This document shows positions 7,967 to 16,002 of a stretch of DNA of 64,000 nucleotides, piece after piece. The position numbers were made by a program, and so were the translations under genes. Each line of letters begins with the position of its first letter. Position 1 is the first letter of the stretch. The DNA is taken from assembly GCA_002840765.1 (NCBI GenBank), contig PHCE01000012.1, forward strand, positions 62,001 through 126,000, read 5' to 3'. Source of the stretch: Betaproteobacteria bacterium HGW-Betaproteobacteria-7. Lineage in GTDB: Bacteria > Pseudomonadota > Gammaproteobacteria > Burkholderiales > Rhodocyclaceae. A model generated the notes under the pieces. That model was given only the letters and a program-made list of their open reading frames with translations, was not told where the DNA came from and did no database searches.

Positions 7967-8887
7967 ATGGCGATCAAACATTTTCTGCAGTTCAAGGATT
8001 TCACGCGTCAGGAGCTCGAATATGTTTTCGAGCGTACGCGCTGGATCAAGAACCAGTTCAAGTCCTACCAGAAGTACTGGCCGCTGAGCGACCGGACGTT
8101 GGTGATGATTTTCGAGAAGGCCAGCACGCGTACCCGTCTCTCCTTCGAGGCCGGCATGCAGCAGCTGGGCGGCGCGGCGATCTACCTGAATACCCGTGAC
8201 TCGCAGCTCGGTCGTGGTGAGCCGGTCGAGGATGCTGCCCAGGTCATCTCGCGGATGAGCGACATCGTGATGATCCGCACCTTTGAGCAGGACATCATCG
8301 AACGCTTTGCCGCCAATTCGCGGGTGCCGGTGATCAACGGCCTGACCAATGAATACCACCCGTGCCAGATCCTGGCCGACATCTACACCTACATCGAGCA
8401 TCGCGGTTGCATTCAGGGCAAGACGGTGGCCTGGGTCGGCGACGCCAACAACATGTGCAACACCTGGCTGCAGGCGGCTGAGGTGCTGGATTTCAAGGTT
8501 CACGTGTCGACCCCGCCCGGCTACGAACTGCAGCCGGAACTGATCGCCGGGGTCGATGCCTCACGTTTCCAGGTCTTTGCCGATCCGATGGAAGCCTGTC
8601 GTGGTACCGATCTGGTGACCACCGACGTGTGGACCTCGATGGGCTTCGAAGCCGAGAACGAGGAGCGCATCAAAGCCTTTGCCGACTGGTGCGTCGATGG
8701 CGACATGATGCGCGTGGCCGATGCGCAGGCCGTGTTCATGCACTGCTTGCCGGCCCATCGCGGCGAGGAAGTGACCGCCGAAGTCATCGACGGGCCGCAA
8801 TCGGTGGTCTGGGACGAAGCCGAGAATCGCCTGCATGTGCAGAAGGCGCTGATGGAATATTTGCTCCTGGGTCGTCTGAGCCAGTAG
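7967..8887 (+). CDS. argF: Ornithine carbamoyltransferase
   Basis: Ornithine transcarbamylase (306 aa), which makes citrulline from carbamoyl phosphate and ornithine. The carbamoyl-phosphate motif STRTR lies at residues 53-57, the HPCQILAD motif in the middle, and the ornithine-side HCLPAHRGEE near the C-terminus. The length is normal. It starts 3 nt after argD, so the two are co-transcribed. An 84-nt gap with a long inverted repeat separates it from argG. Confidence 0.97.
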   Translation: MAIKHFLQFKDFTRQELEYVFERTRWIKNQFKSYQKYWPLSDRTLVMIFEKASTRTRLSFEAGMQQLGGAAIYLNTRDSQLGRGEPVEDAAQVISRMSDIVMIRTFEQDIIERFAANSRVPVINGLTNEYHPCQILADIYTYIEHRGCIQGKTVAWVGDANNMCNTWLQAAEVLDFKVHVSTPPGYELQPELIAGVDASRFQVFADPMEACRGTDLVTTDVWTSMGFEAENEERIKAFADWCVDGDMMRVADAQAVFMHCLPAHRGEEVTAEVIDGPQSVVWDEAENRLHVQKALMEYLLLGRLSQ

Positions 8888-8889
8888 CC

Positions 8890-8935
8890 AGTGGCTTGAG
8901 TTGCCAGCGATGGCCTGCCGTCAACTCAAGCCACT
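8890..8935 (+). repeat. 14-bp perfect inverted repeat between argF and argG
   Basis: AGTGGCTTGAGTTG (8890-8903) is perfectly complementary to CAACTCAAGCCACT (8922-8935), with an 18-nt loop. It starts at the argF stop. There is no T-run directly after the stem; a T6 occurs 16 nt downstream, just before the argG Shine-Dalgarno. It could stabilise the argDF message, attenuate argG or bind a regulator. Confidence 0.75.
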
Positions 8936-8971
8936 CGATCTTGATAACTGGGTTTTTTAAGGAAGTTTCAA

Positions 8972-10276
8972 ATGAGCGACATAAAGAAGGTTGTGCTGGC
9001 CTATTCGGGCGGTCTGGATACCTCGGTCATCCTCAAGTGGTTGCAGGATGTGTACAAGTGCGAAGTGGTTACCTTCACGGCCGACCTCGGTCAGGGTGAA
9101 GAGCTGGAGCCGGCGCGTGCCAAGGCGCTAAAGGCTGGCATCAAGCCGAAGAACATATATATCGACGATGTCCGCGAAGAGTTCGTCCGCGACTTCGTTT
9201 TCCCGATGTTCCGCGCCAATACCGTCTATGAAGGCGAATACCTGCTCGGTACCTCCATCGCCCGGCCGCTGATTGCCAAGCGCCTGATCGAGATCGTCAA
9301 TGAAACCGGTGCCGACGCCATCTGTCACGGTGCGACCGGCAAGGGTAACGATCAGGTGCGTTTCGAACTCGGCGCCTACGCGCTGAAGCCGGGTATCAAG
9401 GTCATCGCGCCGTGGCGCGAGTGGGACCTGATGTCGCGCGAGAAGCTGATGGCCTATGCCGAAAAGCATGGCATCGAGATCGACATGAAGCACAAGAAGG
9501 GCGGCTCGCCGTATTCGATGGACGCCAACCTGCTGCACATTTCCTACGAAGGTCGCCACCTGGAAGATCCGGCAGCTGAAGCCGAAGAGTCGATGTGGCG
9601 GTGGACCGTGTCGCCGGAAAAGGCGCCGAACAAGGCTGAGTACCTCGATCTTGAGTTCGCCAAGGGCGATGTGGTCGCAGTCAATGGCAAGAAGCTGAAG
9701 GCGCATGAAGTGCTGGCCCTGCTCAACGAACTGGGCGGCAAGCACGGCATCGGCCGTCTCGATCTGGTCGAGAACCGCTATGTCGGCATGAAGTCGCGTG
9801 GTTGCTACGAAACCCCGGGCGGAACGATTCTGCTGCGTGCCCACCGCGCCATCGAGTCGGTGACGCTGGACCGCGAAGTTGCGCACCTCAAGGATGACTT
9901 GATGCCGCGCTACGCCAGCCTGGTGTACAACGGCTACTGGTGGAGTCCGGAGCGCAAGGCGCTGCAGGTGCTGATCGACCACACGCAGCAGACGGTGAAC
10001 GGCACGGTTCGCCTGAAGCTGTACAAGGGCAACGTCATCATCGTCGGCCGCGATTCAAAGACCGACTCGCTGTTCGACTCGACCATCGCCACCTTCGAGG
10101 ACGATGCCGGTGCCTACGACCAGCGCGATGCCGGCGGCTTCATCAAGCTCAACGCGCTGCGTATGCGTATTGCCGCCAACCTGGCAGCGCGCAAGGCGGG
10201 CAAGCCGGTGAAGCCGGCCGCAGCCAAGACTGTCAAGGCTCCCGCTAAAAAGCCGGCAGCCAAGAAGAAGGGCTAA
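8972..10276 (+). CDS. argG: Argininosuccinate synthase with basic C-terminal tail
   Basis: ATP-dependent ligase that joins citrulline and aspartate to argininosuccinate (434 aa). The PP-loop ATP site is [12 protein letters not shown] near residue 10. [14 protein letters not shown] and [18 protein letters not shown] are family signatures. The last 35 or so residues (from about NLAARKAGK) form a Lys/Ala/Pro-rich tail with repeated [18 protein letters not shown] units, absent from ordinary ArgG enzymes of about 400 residues. GGAAG precedes the ATG. It is followed by the DUF2788 gene 3 nt later. Confidence 0.95.
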   Translation: MSDIKKVVLAYSGGLDTSVILKWLQDVYKCEVVTFTADLGQGEELEPARAKALKAGIKPKNIYIDDVREEFVRDFVFPMFRANTVYEGEYLLGTSIARPLIAKRLIEIVNETGADAICHGATGKGNDQVRFELGAYALKPGIKVIAPWREWDLMSREKLMAYAEKHGIEIDMKHKKGGSPYSMDANLLHISYEGRHLEDPAAEAEESMWRWTVSPEKAPNKAEYLDLEFAKGDVVAVNGKKLKAHEVLALLNELGGKHGIGRLDLVENRYVGMKSRGCYETPGGTILLRAHRAIESVTLDREVAHLKDDLMPRYASLVYNGYWWSPERKALQVLIDHTQQTVNGTVRLKLYKGNVIIVGRDSKTDSLFDSTIATFEDDAGAYDQRDAGGFIKLNALRMRIAANLAARKAGKPVKPAAAKTVKAPAKKPAAKKKG

Positions 10277-10279
10277 GCA

Positions 10280-10504
10280 ATGGAGAGCGGCACCGTATTC
10301 GGCCTGAACGAGGAGCAGATCGCTGACTTCTTCTCGACCTGGGGTGTCGGCGCCTTCATCCTGTTCATGCTGTTCATCATCGGCGAAATCGCCTGGAAGT
10401 CGAAAGCCGGCAAGATGGGTACGTTCATACTCTTCTTCGTGCTGGCTTTCGGCATGGTCGGTTTCATCGCCAAGTCCATCATCGAAAAAATGTGGGGTAT
10501 CTGA
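10280..10504 (+). CDS. DUF2788 domain-containing small membrane protein
   Basis: A 74-aa inner-membrane protein of the DUF2788 family. It has two hydrophobic segments, about residues 22-39 (GVGAFILFMLFIIGEIAW) and 46-66 (MGTFILFFVLAFGMVGFIA), joined by a short basic loop. Function is unknown. It starts 3 nt after argG, and its stop is directly followed by the ppnP ATG, so the three are probably co-transcribed. Confidence 0.8.
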   Translation: MESGTVFGLNEEQIADFFSTWGVGAFILFMLFIIGEIAWKSKAGKMGTFILFFVLAFGMVGFIAKSIIEKMWGI

Positions 10505-10822
10505 ATGTCGCAGTACGACAACGTTTCCGTAGTCAAGAAGGCCAATGTTTATTTCGACGGCAAGTGTGTCAGCCACACCGTGGTGCTGGCTGATGGCACG
10601 AAGAAGACCGTCGGTGTGATCCTGCCGTCCAGTTTGACCTTCAACACCGGCGCGCCGGAAATCATGGAAGGCGTCGGCGGTGCCTGCCGGGTCAAGCTAA
10701 AAGGCGAGTCCGAGTGGAGCTCGTATGGCGAGGGGCAATCCTTCGATGTGCCGGGTAACTCCAGCTTCGAGATAGCCGTCGCCGAGGGCGATGCCTACCA
10801 CTACGTCTGCCACTTTGGATAA
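10505..10822 (+). CDS. ppnP: Pyrimidine/purine nucleoside phosphorylase PpnP
   Basis: Cupin-fold nucleoside phosphorylase (105 aa, formerly DUF1255/YaiE) that cleaves purine and pyrimidine nucleosides with phosphate. Family marks are [40 protein letters not shown] and the C-terminal [18 protein letters not shown]. Length is normal. It abuts the DUF2788 gene and lies 5 nt before yajQ. Confidence 0.9.
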   Translation: MSQYDNVSVVKKANVYFDGKCVSHTVVLADGTKKTVGVILPSSLTFNTGAPEIMEGVGGACRVKLKGESEWSSYGEGQSFDVPGNSSFEIAVAEGDAYHYVCHFG

Positions 10823-10827
10823 GCATC

Positions 10828-11322
10828 ATGCCAAGCTTTGACTTCACCTCCGAAGCGGACATGGTGGCGTTGAAGAACGCCATCGATGTCACCTCCCGCC
10901 AGATCGACAACCGCTACGACTTCAAGGGCACCACGGCCAAGGTCGAGCTGAACGAGAAGGACAAGGTCATCATCCTGTGGGGCGACTCCGACTTCCAACT
11001 CGACCAGATCAAGGACCTGCTTTTCCCGGCGATGGAGAAGAAGGAGAAGGAAAGCGTCAAGCGCCTCGATCACCAGAAAGTGATTAGCGTCTCCGGCAAC
11101 AAGGTCAAGCAGGAAATGAAGATCAAGGACGGCATCGACAGTGATCTGGCGAAGAAGATCGTCAAACTGGTCAAGGATGGCAAGCTCAAGGTCCAGGCCT
11201 CGATCCAGGGCGATACCGTGCGCGTTCAGGGGGCCAAGCGCGATGACCTGCAGGGCTGTATCGCCCTGATCACCAAGTCGATTACCGACTTTCCGATCAA
11301 GTACGGCAATTTTCGCGACTGA
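10828..11322 (+). CDS. yajQ: YajQ family cyclic di-GMP-binding protein
   Basis: YajQ-family protein (164 aa) with two ferredoxin-like domains; characterised homologues bind cyclic di-GMP and modulate transcription. The N-terminal MPSFDFTSEADMVALKNAID, the central NRYDFKGT and the C-terminal KSITDFPIKYGNFRD are diagnostic. It ends the argDFG-DUF2788-ppnP-yajQ run and is followed by a strong bidirectional terminator. A GGDEF protein at 24.8-26.0 kb could supply cyclic di-GMP. Confidence 0.93.
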   Translation: MPSFDFTSEADMVALKNAIDVTSRQIDNRYDFKGTTAKVELNEKDKVIILWGDSDFQLDQIKDLLFPAMEKKEKESVKRLDHQKVISVSGNKVKQEMKIKDGIDSDLAKKIVKLVKDGKLKVQASIQGDTVRVQGAKRDDLQGCIALITKSITDFPIKYGNFRD

Positions 11323-11350
11323 GCGTTTGCTTGGCAGCCGGGCGAACGAG

Positions 11351-11375
11351 AACGGGCAGCCTGGCTGCCCGTTTT
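11351..11375. terminator. Bidirectional terminator between yajQ and the amidotransferase gene
   Basis: An 11-bp stem (11351-11360 with 11364-11373) has a 3-nt loop and is followed by T4 on the plus strand. It lies between convergent genes and could stop both transcripts; the minus-strand tail is weaker. Confidence 0.8.
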
Positions 11376-11379
11376 GCTT

Positions 11380-12093
11380 TCAGCGCAGCAGGCCGCCGAT
11401 CCACACCGAATACAGCTGTTCCGATAGTTGCCGCATCACCGGCAGGCGACCGGCGGTTTCGTCGCGCATCACTGCCGGCGTCTGCACACTCGGCTGGTCG
11501 GCCACGGCAATTGCCTCGTCGGCCCACTGGCCGCACCAGGTGGAAATCATCTCCGGCGTCATCTCGACATGGCACTGCATGCCCAGGTGCGGGCCGAGGG
11601 CGAACATCTGGTTGGCGCAGTAGTCATTGGCCAGCAACCGGGTGGCGCCCGGCGGGATGCTGAAGGTTTCGCCGTGCCACTGGAAGATCGTGGCCCGCTG
11701 GCTGGCGTAATCGCCAAGCCAGTGGCGGGCGACCGCATCGCTCTCGCCGCAGGCTTCGCCCCAGCCGATTTCCTTGACCGGATTGCGCGTCACGGCACCG
11801 CCCAGGGCCTTACTCATCAGTTGACCACCCAGGCAGTGGCCGATGACCGGAATCTTTCGGGCCACCGCATCCCGAATCAGTGCGCACACTGGCTCAATCC
11901 AAGGCAGCGGGTCGTTGACACTCATCGGGCCGCCCATGAAGCAGAGCCCGGAAAAGCCATCGGCGGTGGCGGGCACCGGCTCGCCTTCGTCGATGGCGAT
12001 CAGCCGCCAGGGAATCTGGTGATGCTCAAGGAATATGGCAAAATAGCCCGGTCCTTCGGTCGGAGAGTGGCGAAAAATGGCGACAGGCAACAT
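11380..12093 (-). CDS. Class I glutamine amidotransferase-like protein
   Basis: Type 1 glutamine amidotransferase of the GuaA-N-like group (237 aa). The triad is visible: Cys87 in PVIGHCLGGQ, and His175 with Glu177 in GMQCHVEMTPE. Stand-alone members hydrolyse gamma-glutamyl bonds or remain uncharacterised; the substrate cannot be told from sequence. The frame is open to 12291, but the ATG at 12093 fits the family N-terminus (MLPVAIFRHSPTEGPGYF). This start overlaps the divergent protease gene head to head. Confidence 0.82.
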   Translation of the reverse strand: MLPVAIFRHSPTEGPGYFAIFLEHHQIPWRLIAIDEGEPVPATADGFSGLCFMGGPMSVNDPLPWIEPVCALIRDAVARKIPVIGHCLGGQLMSKALGGAVTRNPVKEIGWGEACGESDAVARHWLGDYASQRATIFQWHGETFSIPPGATRLLANDYCANQMFALGPHLGMQCHVEMTPEMISTWCGQWADEAIAVADQPSVQTPAVMRDETAGRLPVMRQLSEQLYSVWIGGLLR

Positions 12094-12751
12094 GGCAGGA
12101 ATCCGCAGTCTTGGCAGAATCCTGCATTCTACGCTGCTGGCGTTCGCGGTTTTCGCGGCGGCTCCAGCGACAGCCCAGGATGTTGGCCTGGCCGGCATCA
12201 TGGGCAGCAAGGCGATGCTGATGGTCAACGGCGGCGAGCCGGAAGCCGTGCGGGTCGGTGAATCACTCGGTGGCGTCAGGGTGGTGGCCATCCAGGGCGA
12301 TCAGGTGATTGTTGAAGTCGGCGGCCGCAAACGCCCGCTACGGATCGGGCAACATGCCATCGGCGCAGCTTCAGCCGATGGCTCCGGCAAGATCACCCTG
12401 ACCGCCGACGGCCGCGGACATTTTTATACGACCGGGACGATCAACGGAACGTCGGTGCGCTTTCTGGTCGATACCGGGGCCACGATGATTTCGCTGGGGG
12501 CCAGTGATGCGCGCCGGCTCGGCCTGGATTTCAATCGCGGACAGAAAGGTTTTTCACAGACGGCCAATGGCCAGGTGGTGGTGAGCAAGGTCAAGCTCGA
12601 TACCGTCTCCATCGCCGGTGTCACCCTGCGCCAGGTCGATGCTCTGCTGCACCAGAATGACATGCCGATCGCCCTGCTTGGCATGAGTTTCCTCAATCGC
12701 ATGGAGATGCAGCACGAAGGGGGTACCATGACGCTACGCCAGCGATACTAG
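12077..12751 (+). CDS. Retropepsin-like clan AA aspartic protease (TIGR02281 type)
   Basis: A 224-aa exported aspartic protease-like protein. A signal peptide (LLAFAVFAAAPATAQ) ends near residue 34. A small N-terminal beta domain follows. The retropepsin domain has the active-site FLVDTGAT at about residues 129-136 (Asp132) and the flap/ALLGMSFLNRM segment near the end, as in the TIGR02281 family. Being single-domain, it should act as a dimer. A GGAGAG lies about 9 nt before the ATG at 12077; a second ATG at 12092 lacks one. It probably heads a short operon with the next two genes. Confidence 0.85.
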   Translation: MATGNMAGIRSLGRILHSTLLAFAVFAAAPATAQDVGLAGIMGSKAMLMVNGGEPEAVRVGESLGGVRVVAIQGDQVIVEVGGRKRPLRIGQHAIGAASADGSGKITLTADGRGHFYTTGTINGTSVRFLVDTGATMISLGASDARRLGLDFNRGQKGFSQTANGQVVVSKVKLDTVSIAGVTLRQVDALLHQNDMPIALLGMSFLNRMEMQHEGGTMTLRQRY

Positions 12752-12761
12752 GAGAAACGTC

Positions 12762-13019
12762 ATGCCGCACCGCGATCAGGAAATTGCGCTCTTGCGCCGG
12801 GAAGTTGAAATGCTGATGACGGAACGGCAAGCCTTGTTGCGCGTCGTCGGCGCCGCCACGGCGCTGATCGCCAGCCTCGACAGCAAGCGCCTGCCGGTTG
12901 GCGCGGTGGAGGCGGCCGATATGGTGGCGACATCAATCAACGGCCTTGGCGAGGAAACGCTGCAGGATGCACTGGCTTCGGTTCATGCTGAAATTGAGGA
13001 AGACTCCACGCAGGCATGA
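12762..13019 (+). CDS. Small coiled-coil hypothetical protein
   Basis: An 85-aa cytosolic protein with no recognised family. The N-terminal half (EIALLRREVEMLMTERQALLRVVG) is a likely coiled coil. The rest is an acidic helical region ending in EIEEDSTQA. It starts 10 nt after the protease gene with GGAGAAA upstream, and its stop overlaps the NUDIX start as ATGA. Context suggests co-expression with the CoA pyrophosphatase-like enzyme but not a function. Confidence 0.65.
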   Translation: MPHRDQEIALLRREVEMLMTERQALLRVVGAATALIASLDSKRLPVGAVEAADMVATSINGLGEETLQDALASVHAEIEEDSTQA

Positions 13020-13633
13020 TGCTGGACCTGCAACGCCTGAAGGCCTGCCTGCTCACCCAGCCGCCAGCCACGGAATTCGTTGAGGAGGACGGTGCTGCAA
13101 GCTTGGCTCTGACGCCGGCTGCCGTACTCTTTCCCATCGTTCTGCGGCCGCAGCGGCCGACCGTGCTGTTCACCCAGCGGACCGCCCATCTGCGCGACCA
13201 TGCCGGCCAGGTCAGTTTTCCCGGTGGCCGGGTAGAGGTGGATGATCTTTCGGCAGTGCACACGGCCCTGCGCGAGACTGAAGAGGAAATCGGCCTGGCG
13301 CGTGACCGTATCGAAGTCCTTGGCTTCCTGCCCGAGTACCGGACCGGCACCGGCTTTCGCGTGATACCGGTGGTCGCCTTGGTCGAGCCACCGTTCGAAC
13401 TGCGGCCAGACCCCTTCGAGGTTGCCGAAGTGTTCGAGGTGCCGCTCGATTTTCTGCTCGATCCGGTCAATCACAAACAGCACGAAATGCATTATCGGGG
13501 AGCTTTGCGCCGCTATTACGCGATGCCTTACGGCGACTATTTCATCTGGGGCGCGACGGCCGGAATGATCCGTTCGCTGAGCGAGCGCCTCGGTCTCCAT
13601 GCGCCGGTGCCTTGTGGTATCGTGGCGCTTTAG
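13016..13633 (+). CDS. NUDIX hydrolase, CoA pyrophosphatase (NudL) type
   Basis: NUDIX enzyme (205 aa) of the NudL/UPF0035 group, which cleaves CoA and its derivatives to 3',5'-ADP and 4'-phosphopantetheine. The family lead-in TQRTAHLRDHAGQVSFPGGR precedes a Nudix box ending ALRETEEEIGL. The residue expected to be the box's first Glu is not conserved in the canonical place, as in other NudL proteins. The start overlaps the preceding gene by 4 nt. CoA turnover fits the nearby thiolase, but that is inference. Confidence 0.87.
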   Translation: MMLDLQRLKACLLTQPPATEFVEEDGAASLALTPAAVLFPIVLRPQRPTVLFTQRTAHLRDHAGQVSFPGGRVEVDDLSAVHTALRETEEEIGLARDRIEVLGFLPEYRTGTGFRVIPVVALVEPPFELRPDPFEVAEVFEVPLDFLLDPVNHKQHEMHYRGALRRYYAMPYGDYFIWGATAGMIRSLSERLGLHAPVPCGIVAL

Positions 13634-13672
13634 AACAAGAAAACAAGCCGAAAACGGCACTCTCGGCACCCC

Positions 13673-14596
13673 ATGAGTCTTCTCTCGCTGATTGCGGTTT
13701 TTCTCATCGAGCAGCTACAACCCCTCAATTACCGCCGGGTCGTCGCGGAGCCGCTCGGCGCCTGGGCGGATTTCATCGAATCCTGCTGCAATGCTGGAAG
13801 CCGTCGTCATGGCATTCTGGCCTGGTGTCTGGCGGTTCTGCCGCCGGTCTTGGTGCTCGGGCTGATCTACAAAATTCTCTATTCGCTCAGCCCGCTGCTG
13901 GCCTGGGCGCTGAATGTCGGCGTTCTCTACCTGACCATGGGTTTTCGCCAGTTCAGCCATCACTACACGGAAATACAGTTGGCCCTGCGTCTCGGCGACC
14001 TGCCACGTGCGCGCCAGTTGCTCGGTGAGTGGACCGGGCGCTCGACCGAGATGCTCGGTACCGAGGAAATTGCCCGGCTCTCCATCGAGCAGGCGCTGGC
14101 TGCCTCGCATCGCCATGTTTTCGCCGTGCTGCTCTGGTTCGTCATCCTGCCTGGTCCTTGCGGTGCGCTGCTCTACCGGATGGCAGCGGTGCTGCGCGAG
14201 CGCTGGGGTGAGGCCGACGGGGCGGCGCGCGATGAATTTCCCGACTTTGCCCGCCGGGTTTTCGGTATTATCGACTGGTTGCCCTTGCGCGCCACGGCGG
14301 CTGCTTTTGCCATCGTTGGCGATTTTGAGGATGCGGTGTATTGCTGGCGTACCCAACCGGCACGCTGGCCGGACCGCGATCTCGGTATTGTGCTGGCGAG
14401 CGGGGCCGGAGCACTTGGCGTGCAGCTGGGCCGGCCGCTGATTGACGGAGCGGAAACCTCGGATGGTGCCGAACTGGGCTTGGGCGATCCGCCTGATGTC
14501 GATTTCATGCAAAGTGCCGTCGGACTCGTCTGGCGGGCCACGGTGTTATGGATGTTGTTGCTGTTTCTGTTGGGGCTCGCCAGTCTGGTGGGCTGA
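13673..14596 (+). CDS. CobD/CbiB family membrane protein
   Basis: A 307-aa integral membrane protein of the CobD/CbiB family, whose classical members make adenosylcobinamide phosphate in cobalamin synthesis. Visible features: an N-terminal hydrophobic segment with FLIEQLQPL, the GVLYLTMGFRQFSHHYTEIQ motif, a central hydrophobic helix around FAVLLWFVILPGPCGALLYR, and a C-terminal membrane segment. No other cobalamin genes are nearby, and betaproteobacterial members of this kind are often annotated only at family level. A B12-dependent ribonucleotide reductase lies at 26.7-29.6 kb. Confidence 0.82.
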   Translation: MSLLSLIAVFLIEQLQPLNYRRVVAEPLGAWADFIESCCNAGSRRHGILAWCLAVLPPVLVLGLIYKILYSLSPLLAWALNVGVLYLTMGFRQFSHHYTEIQLALRLGDLPRARQLLGEWTGRSTEMLGTEEIARLSIEQALAASHRHVFAVLLWFVILPGPCGALLYRMAAVLRERWGEADGAARDEFPDFARRVFGIIDWLPLRATAAAFAIVGDFEDAVYCWRTQPARWPDRDLGIVLASGAGALGVQLGRPLIDGAETSDGAELGLGDPPDVDFMQSAVGLVWRATVLWMLLLFLLGLASLVG

Positions 14597-14619
14597 ATAA
14601 TTCTTACAAGGAGTTTCTT

Positions 14620-15801
14620 ATGAGCAGAGATGTTGTCGTTCTGAGCGCAGTTCGTTCCCCCATCGGTGCCTTCGGTGGTTCGCTGGCCGACTTTGAGTCT
14701 ACCGAACTGGCCGGCATCGTCATGAAGGAAGCTATCGCTCGCTCCGGTGTCGATCCCCAGGCAATCAACTACGTTACCGTTGGCACGACCATGCCGACCG
14801 ATTCCCGCTACGCCTATGTTTCCCGCGTCGCTTCCATTCAGGCTGGCCTGTCGATGGACTCCGTCGCCATGCAGGTTTCCCGCCTGTGCGCCTCCGGCCT
14901 GCAGGGCATTGTCACTACCGCCCAGAACATCATGCTGAACGATGCCGACTACGGTATCGGCGGTGGCGTCGAAGTCATGTCCAAGGCTGCCTACCTGATG
15001 CCGACGCTGCGTTCCGGCGCTCGCATGGGTGATACCAAGGCTGTTGACTCCATGGTTGCCGTGCTGACCGACCCGTTCGGCGTCGGCCACATGGGCATCA
15101 CCGCCGAAAACCTGGCAGAAAAGCATGGCATCACCCGCGAACAGCAGGACGAGTTCGCCGTCGAATCGCAGCGCCGCGCTGCTGCCGCCATCGATGCCGG
15201 TCACTTCAAGTCGCAGATCGTGCCGATCGTCAAGCAGACCCGCAAGGGCGAAGTCGTGTTTGATACCGACGAGCACCTGAAGCGCGGCACGACCATGGAA
15301 TCCCTGGCCAAGATGAAGCCGGCCTTCAAGAAGGACGGTACCGTCACCGCTGGTAATGCTTCTGGCATCAACGACGGCGCTGCTTTCTTCGTGCTGGCCG
15401 CCGCTGATGTGGCCGCCAAGGCCGGTTACAAGGCCCGTGCCCGCATCGCCGGTTACGCCGTCGCCGGCGTGCCGAACGATGTCATGGGTGAAGGTCCGAT
15501 CCCGGCGACCAAGCTGGCCCTGAAGAAGGCCGGCCTGACGCTGGACCAGATGGACGTCATCGAATCCAACGAAGCCTTCGCTGCCCAGGCCCTGTCGGTG
15601 TCCAAGGTGCTCGGCCTCGATCCGGCCAAGACCAACCCGAACGGCGGCGCCATTGCCCTCGGCCACCCGGTCGGCTGCTCCGGTGCCTTCATCGCCACCA
15701 AGGCGCTCTACGAACTCGAACGCATCGGCGGCAAGTACGCGCTGGTCACCATGTGTATCGGTGGCGGTCAGGGCATCGCCGTGATTCTTGAGCGTGCTTG
15801 A
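14620..15801 (+). CDS. phaA: Acetyl-CoA acetyltransferase (thiolase)
   Basis: Type II thiolase (393 aa) that condenses two acetyl-CoA to acetoacetyl-CoA, the first step of polyhydroxybutyrate synthesis, or works in reverse in degradation. Catalytic residues are visible: Cys90 in SRLCASGLQ, His349 in GHPVGCSG and Cys379 in CIGGGQG. AAGGAG precedes the ATG at 14620; upstream in-frame codons belong to the previous gene's region. Codon use is strongly biased, suggesting high expression. phaC lies at 49.4 kb, so PHA use is likely; the exact chain-length preference (PhaA or BktB) is not determined. Confidence 0.9.
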   Translation: MSRDVVVLSAVRSPIGAFGGSLADFESTELAGIVMKEAIARSGVDPQAINYVTVGTTMPTDSRYAYVSRVASIQAGLSMDSVAMQVSRLCASGLQGIVTTAQNIMLNDADYGIGGGVEVMSKAAYLMPTLRSGARMGDTKAVDSMVAVLTDPFGVGHMGITAENLAEKHGITREQQDEFAVESQRRAAAAIDAGHFKSQIVPIVKQTRKGEVVFDTDEHLKRGTTMESLAKMKPAFKKDGTVTAGNASGINDGAAFFVLAAADVAAKAGYKARARIAGYAVAGVPNDVMGEGPIPATKLALKKAGLTLDQMDVIESNEAFAAQALSVSKVLGLDPAKTNPNGGAIALGHPVGCSGAFIATKALYELERIGGKYALVTMCIGGGQGIAVILERA

Positions 15802-15827
15802 TCATCTCGCGCGTTAGTCAAAACAAG

Positions 15828-15857
15828 ACCCGCCGGAGCGATCCGGCGGGTTTTTTA
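15828..15857 (+). terminator. Rho-independent terminator of the thiolase gene
   Basis: A 10-bp perfect stem (15828-15837 with 15842-15851) closes on a GCGA tetraloop and is followed by a T6 tract. Confidence 0.95.
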
Positions 15858-15880
15858 TTTGCACCACTTTGAAAATGCCC

Positions 15881-15895
15881 GCACCGGCTTGGGGC
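15881..15895 (+). promoter_or_regulatory. NtrC-like enhancer site upstream of the Anbu operon
   Basis: GCACC-N5-GGGGC at 15881-15895 matches the NtrC core dyad GCACC-N5-GGTGC with one mismatch. A further half-site GCACCA starts at 15861, two helical turns away. It lies about 70 nt upstream of a sigma-54-type promoter. Binding is inferred. Confidence 0.4.
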
Positions 15896-15948
15896 GCAAC
15901 ACAGTGTGATGAATTTGTAATCCCATGATTTGATGACATTTTGATCCG

Positions 15949-15964
15949 TGGCACGGAACCTGCT
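15949..15964 (+). promoter_or_regulatory. Sigma-54 (-24/-12) promoter of the Anbu operon
   Basis: TGGCACGGAACCTGCT matches TGGCACG-N4-TTGCW at all but one position, with correct GG-to-GC spacing. It ends 38 nt before the ATP-grasp gene start. Confidence 0.6.
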
Positions 15965-16002
15965 GAAACTGTATCGAGAGCATCCTCAGTGACGAGTCCA
16001 AC

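Noticed and set aside
14173-15666. 497-codon minus-strand open frame opposite the thiolase and CobD/CbiB genes
   Set aside because: It mirrors highly biased codons of the thiolase; no start signals, no recognisable protein; typical antisense shadow in GC-rich DNA.
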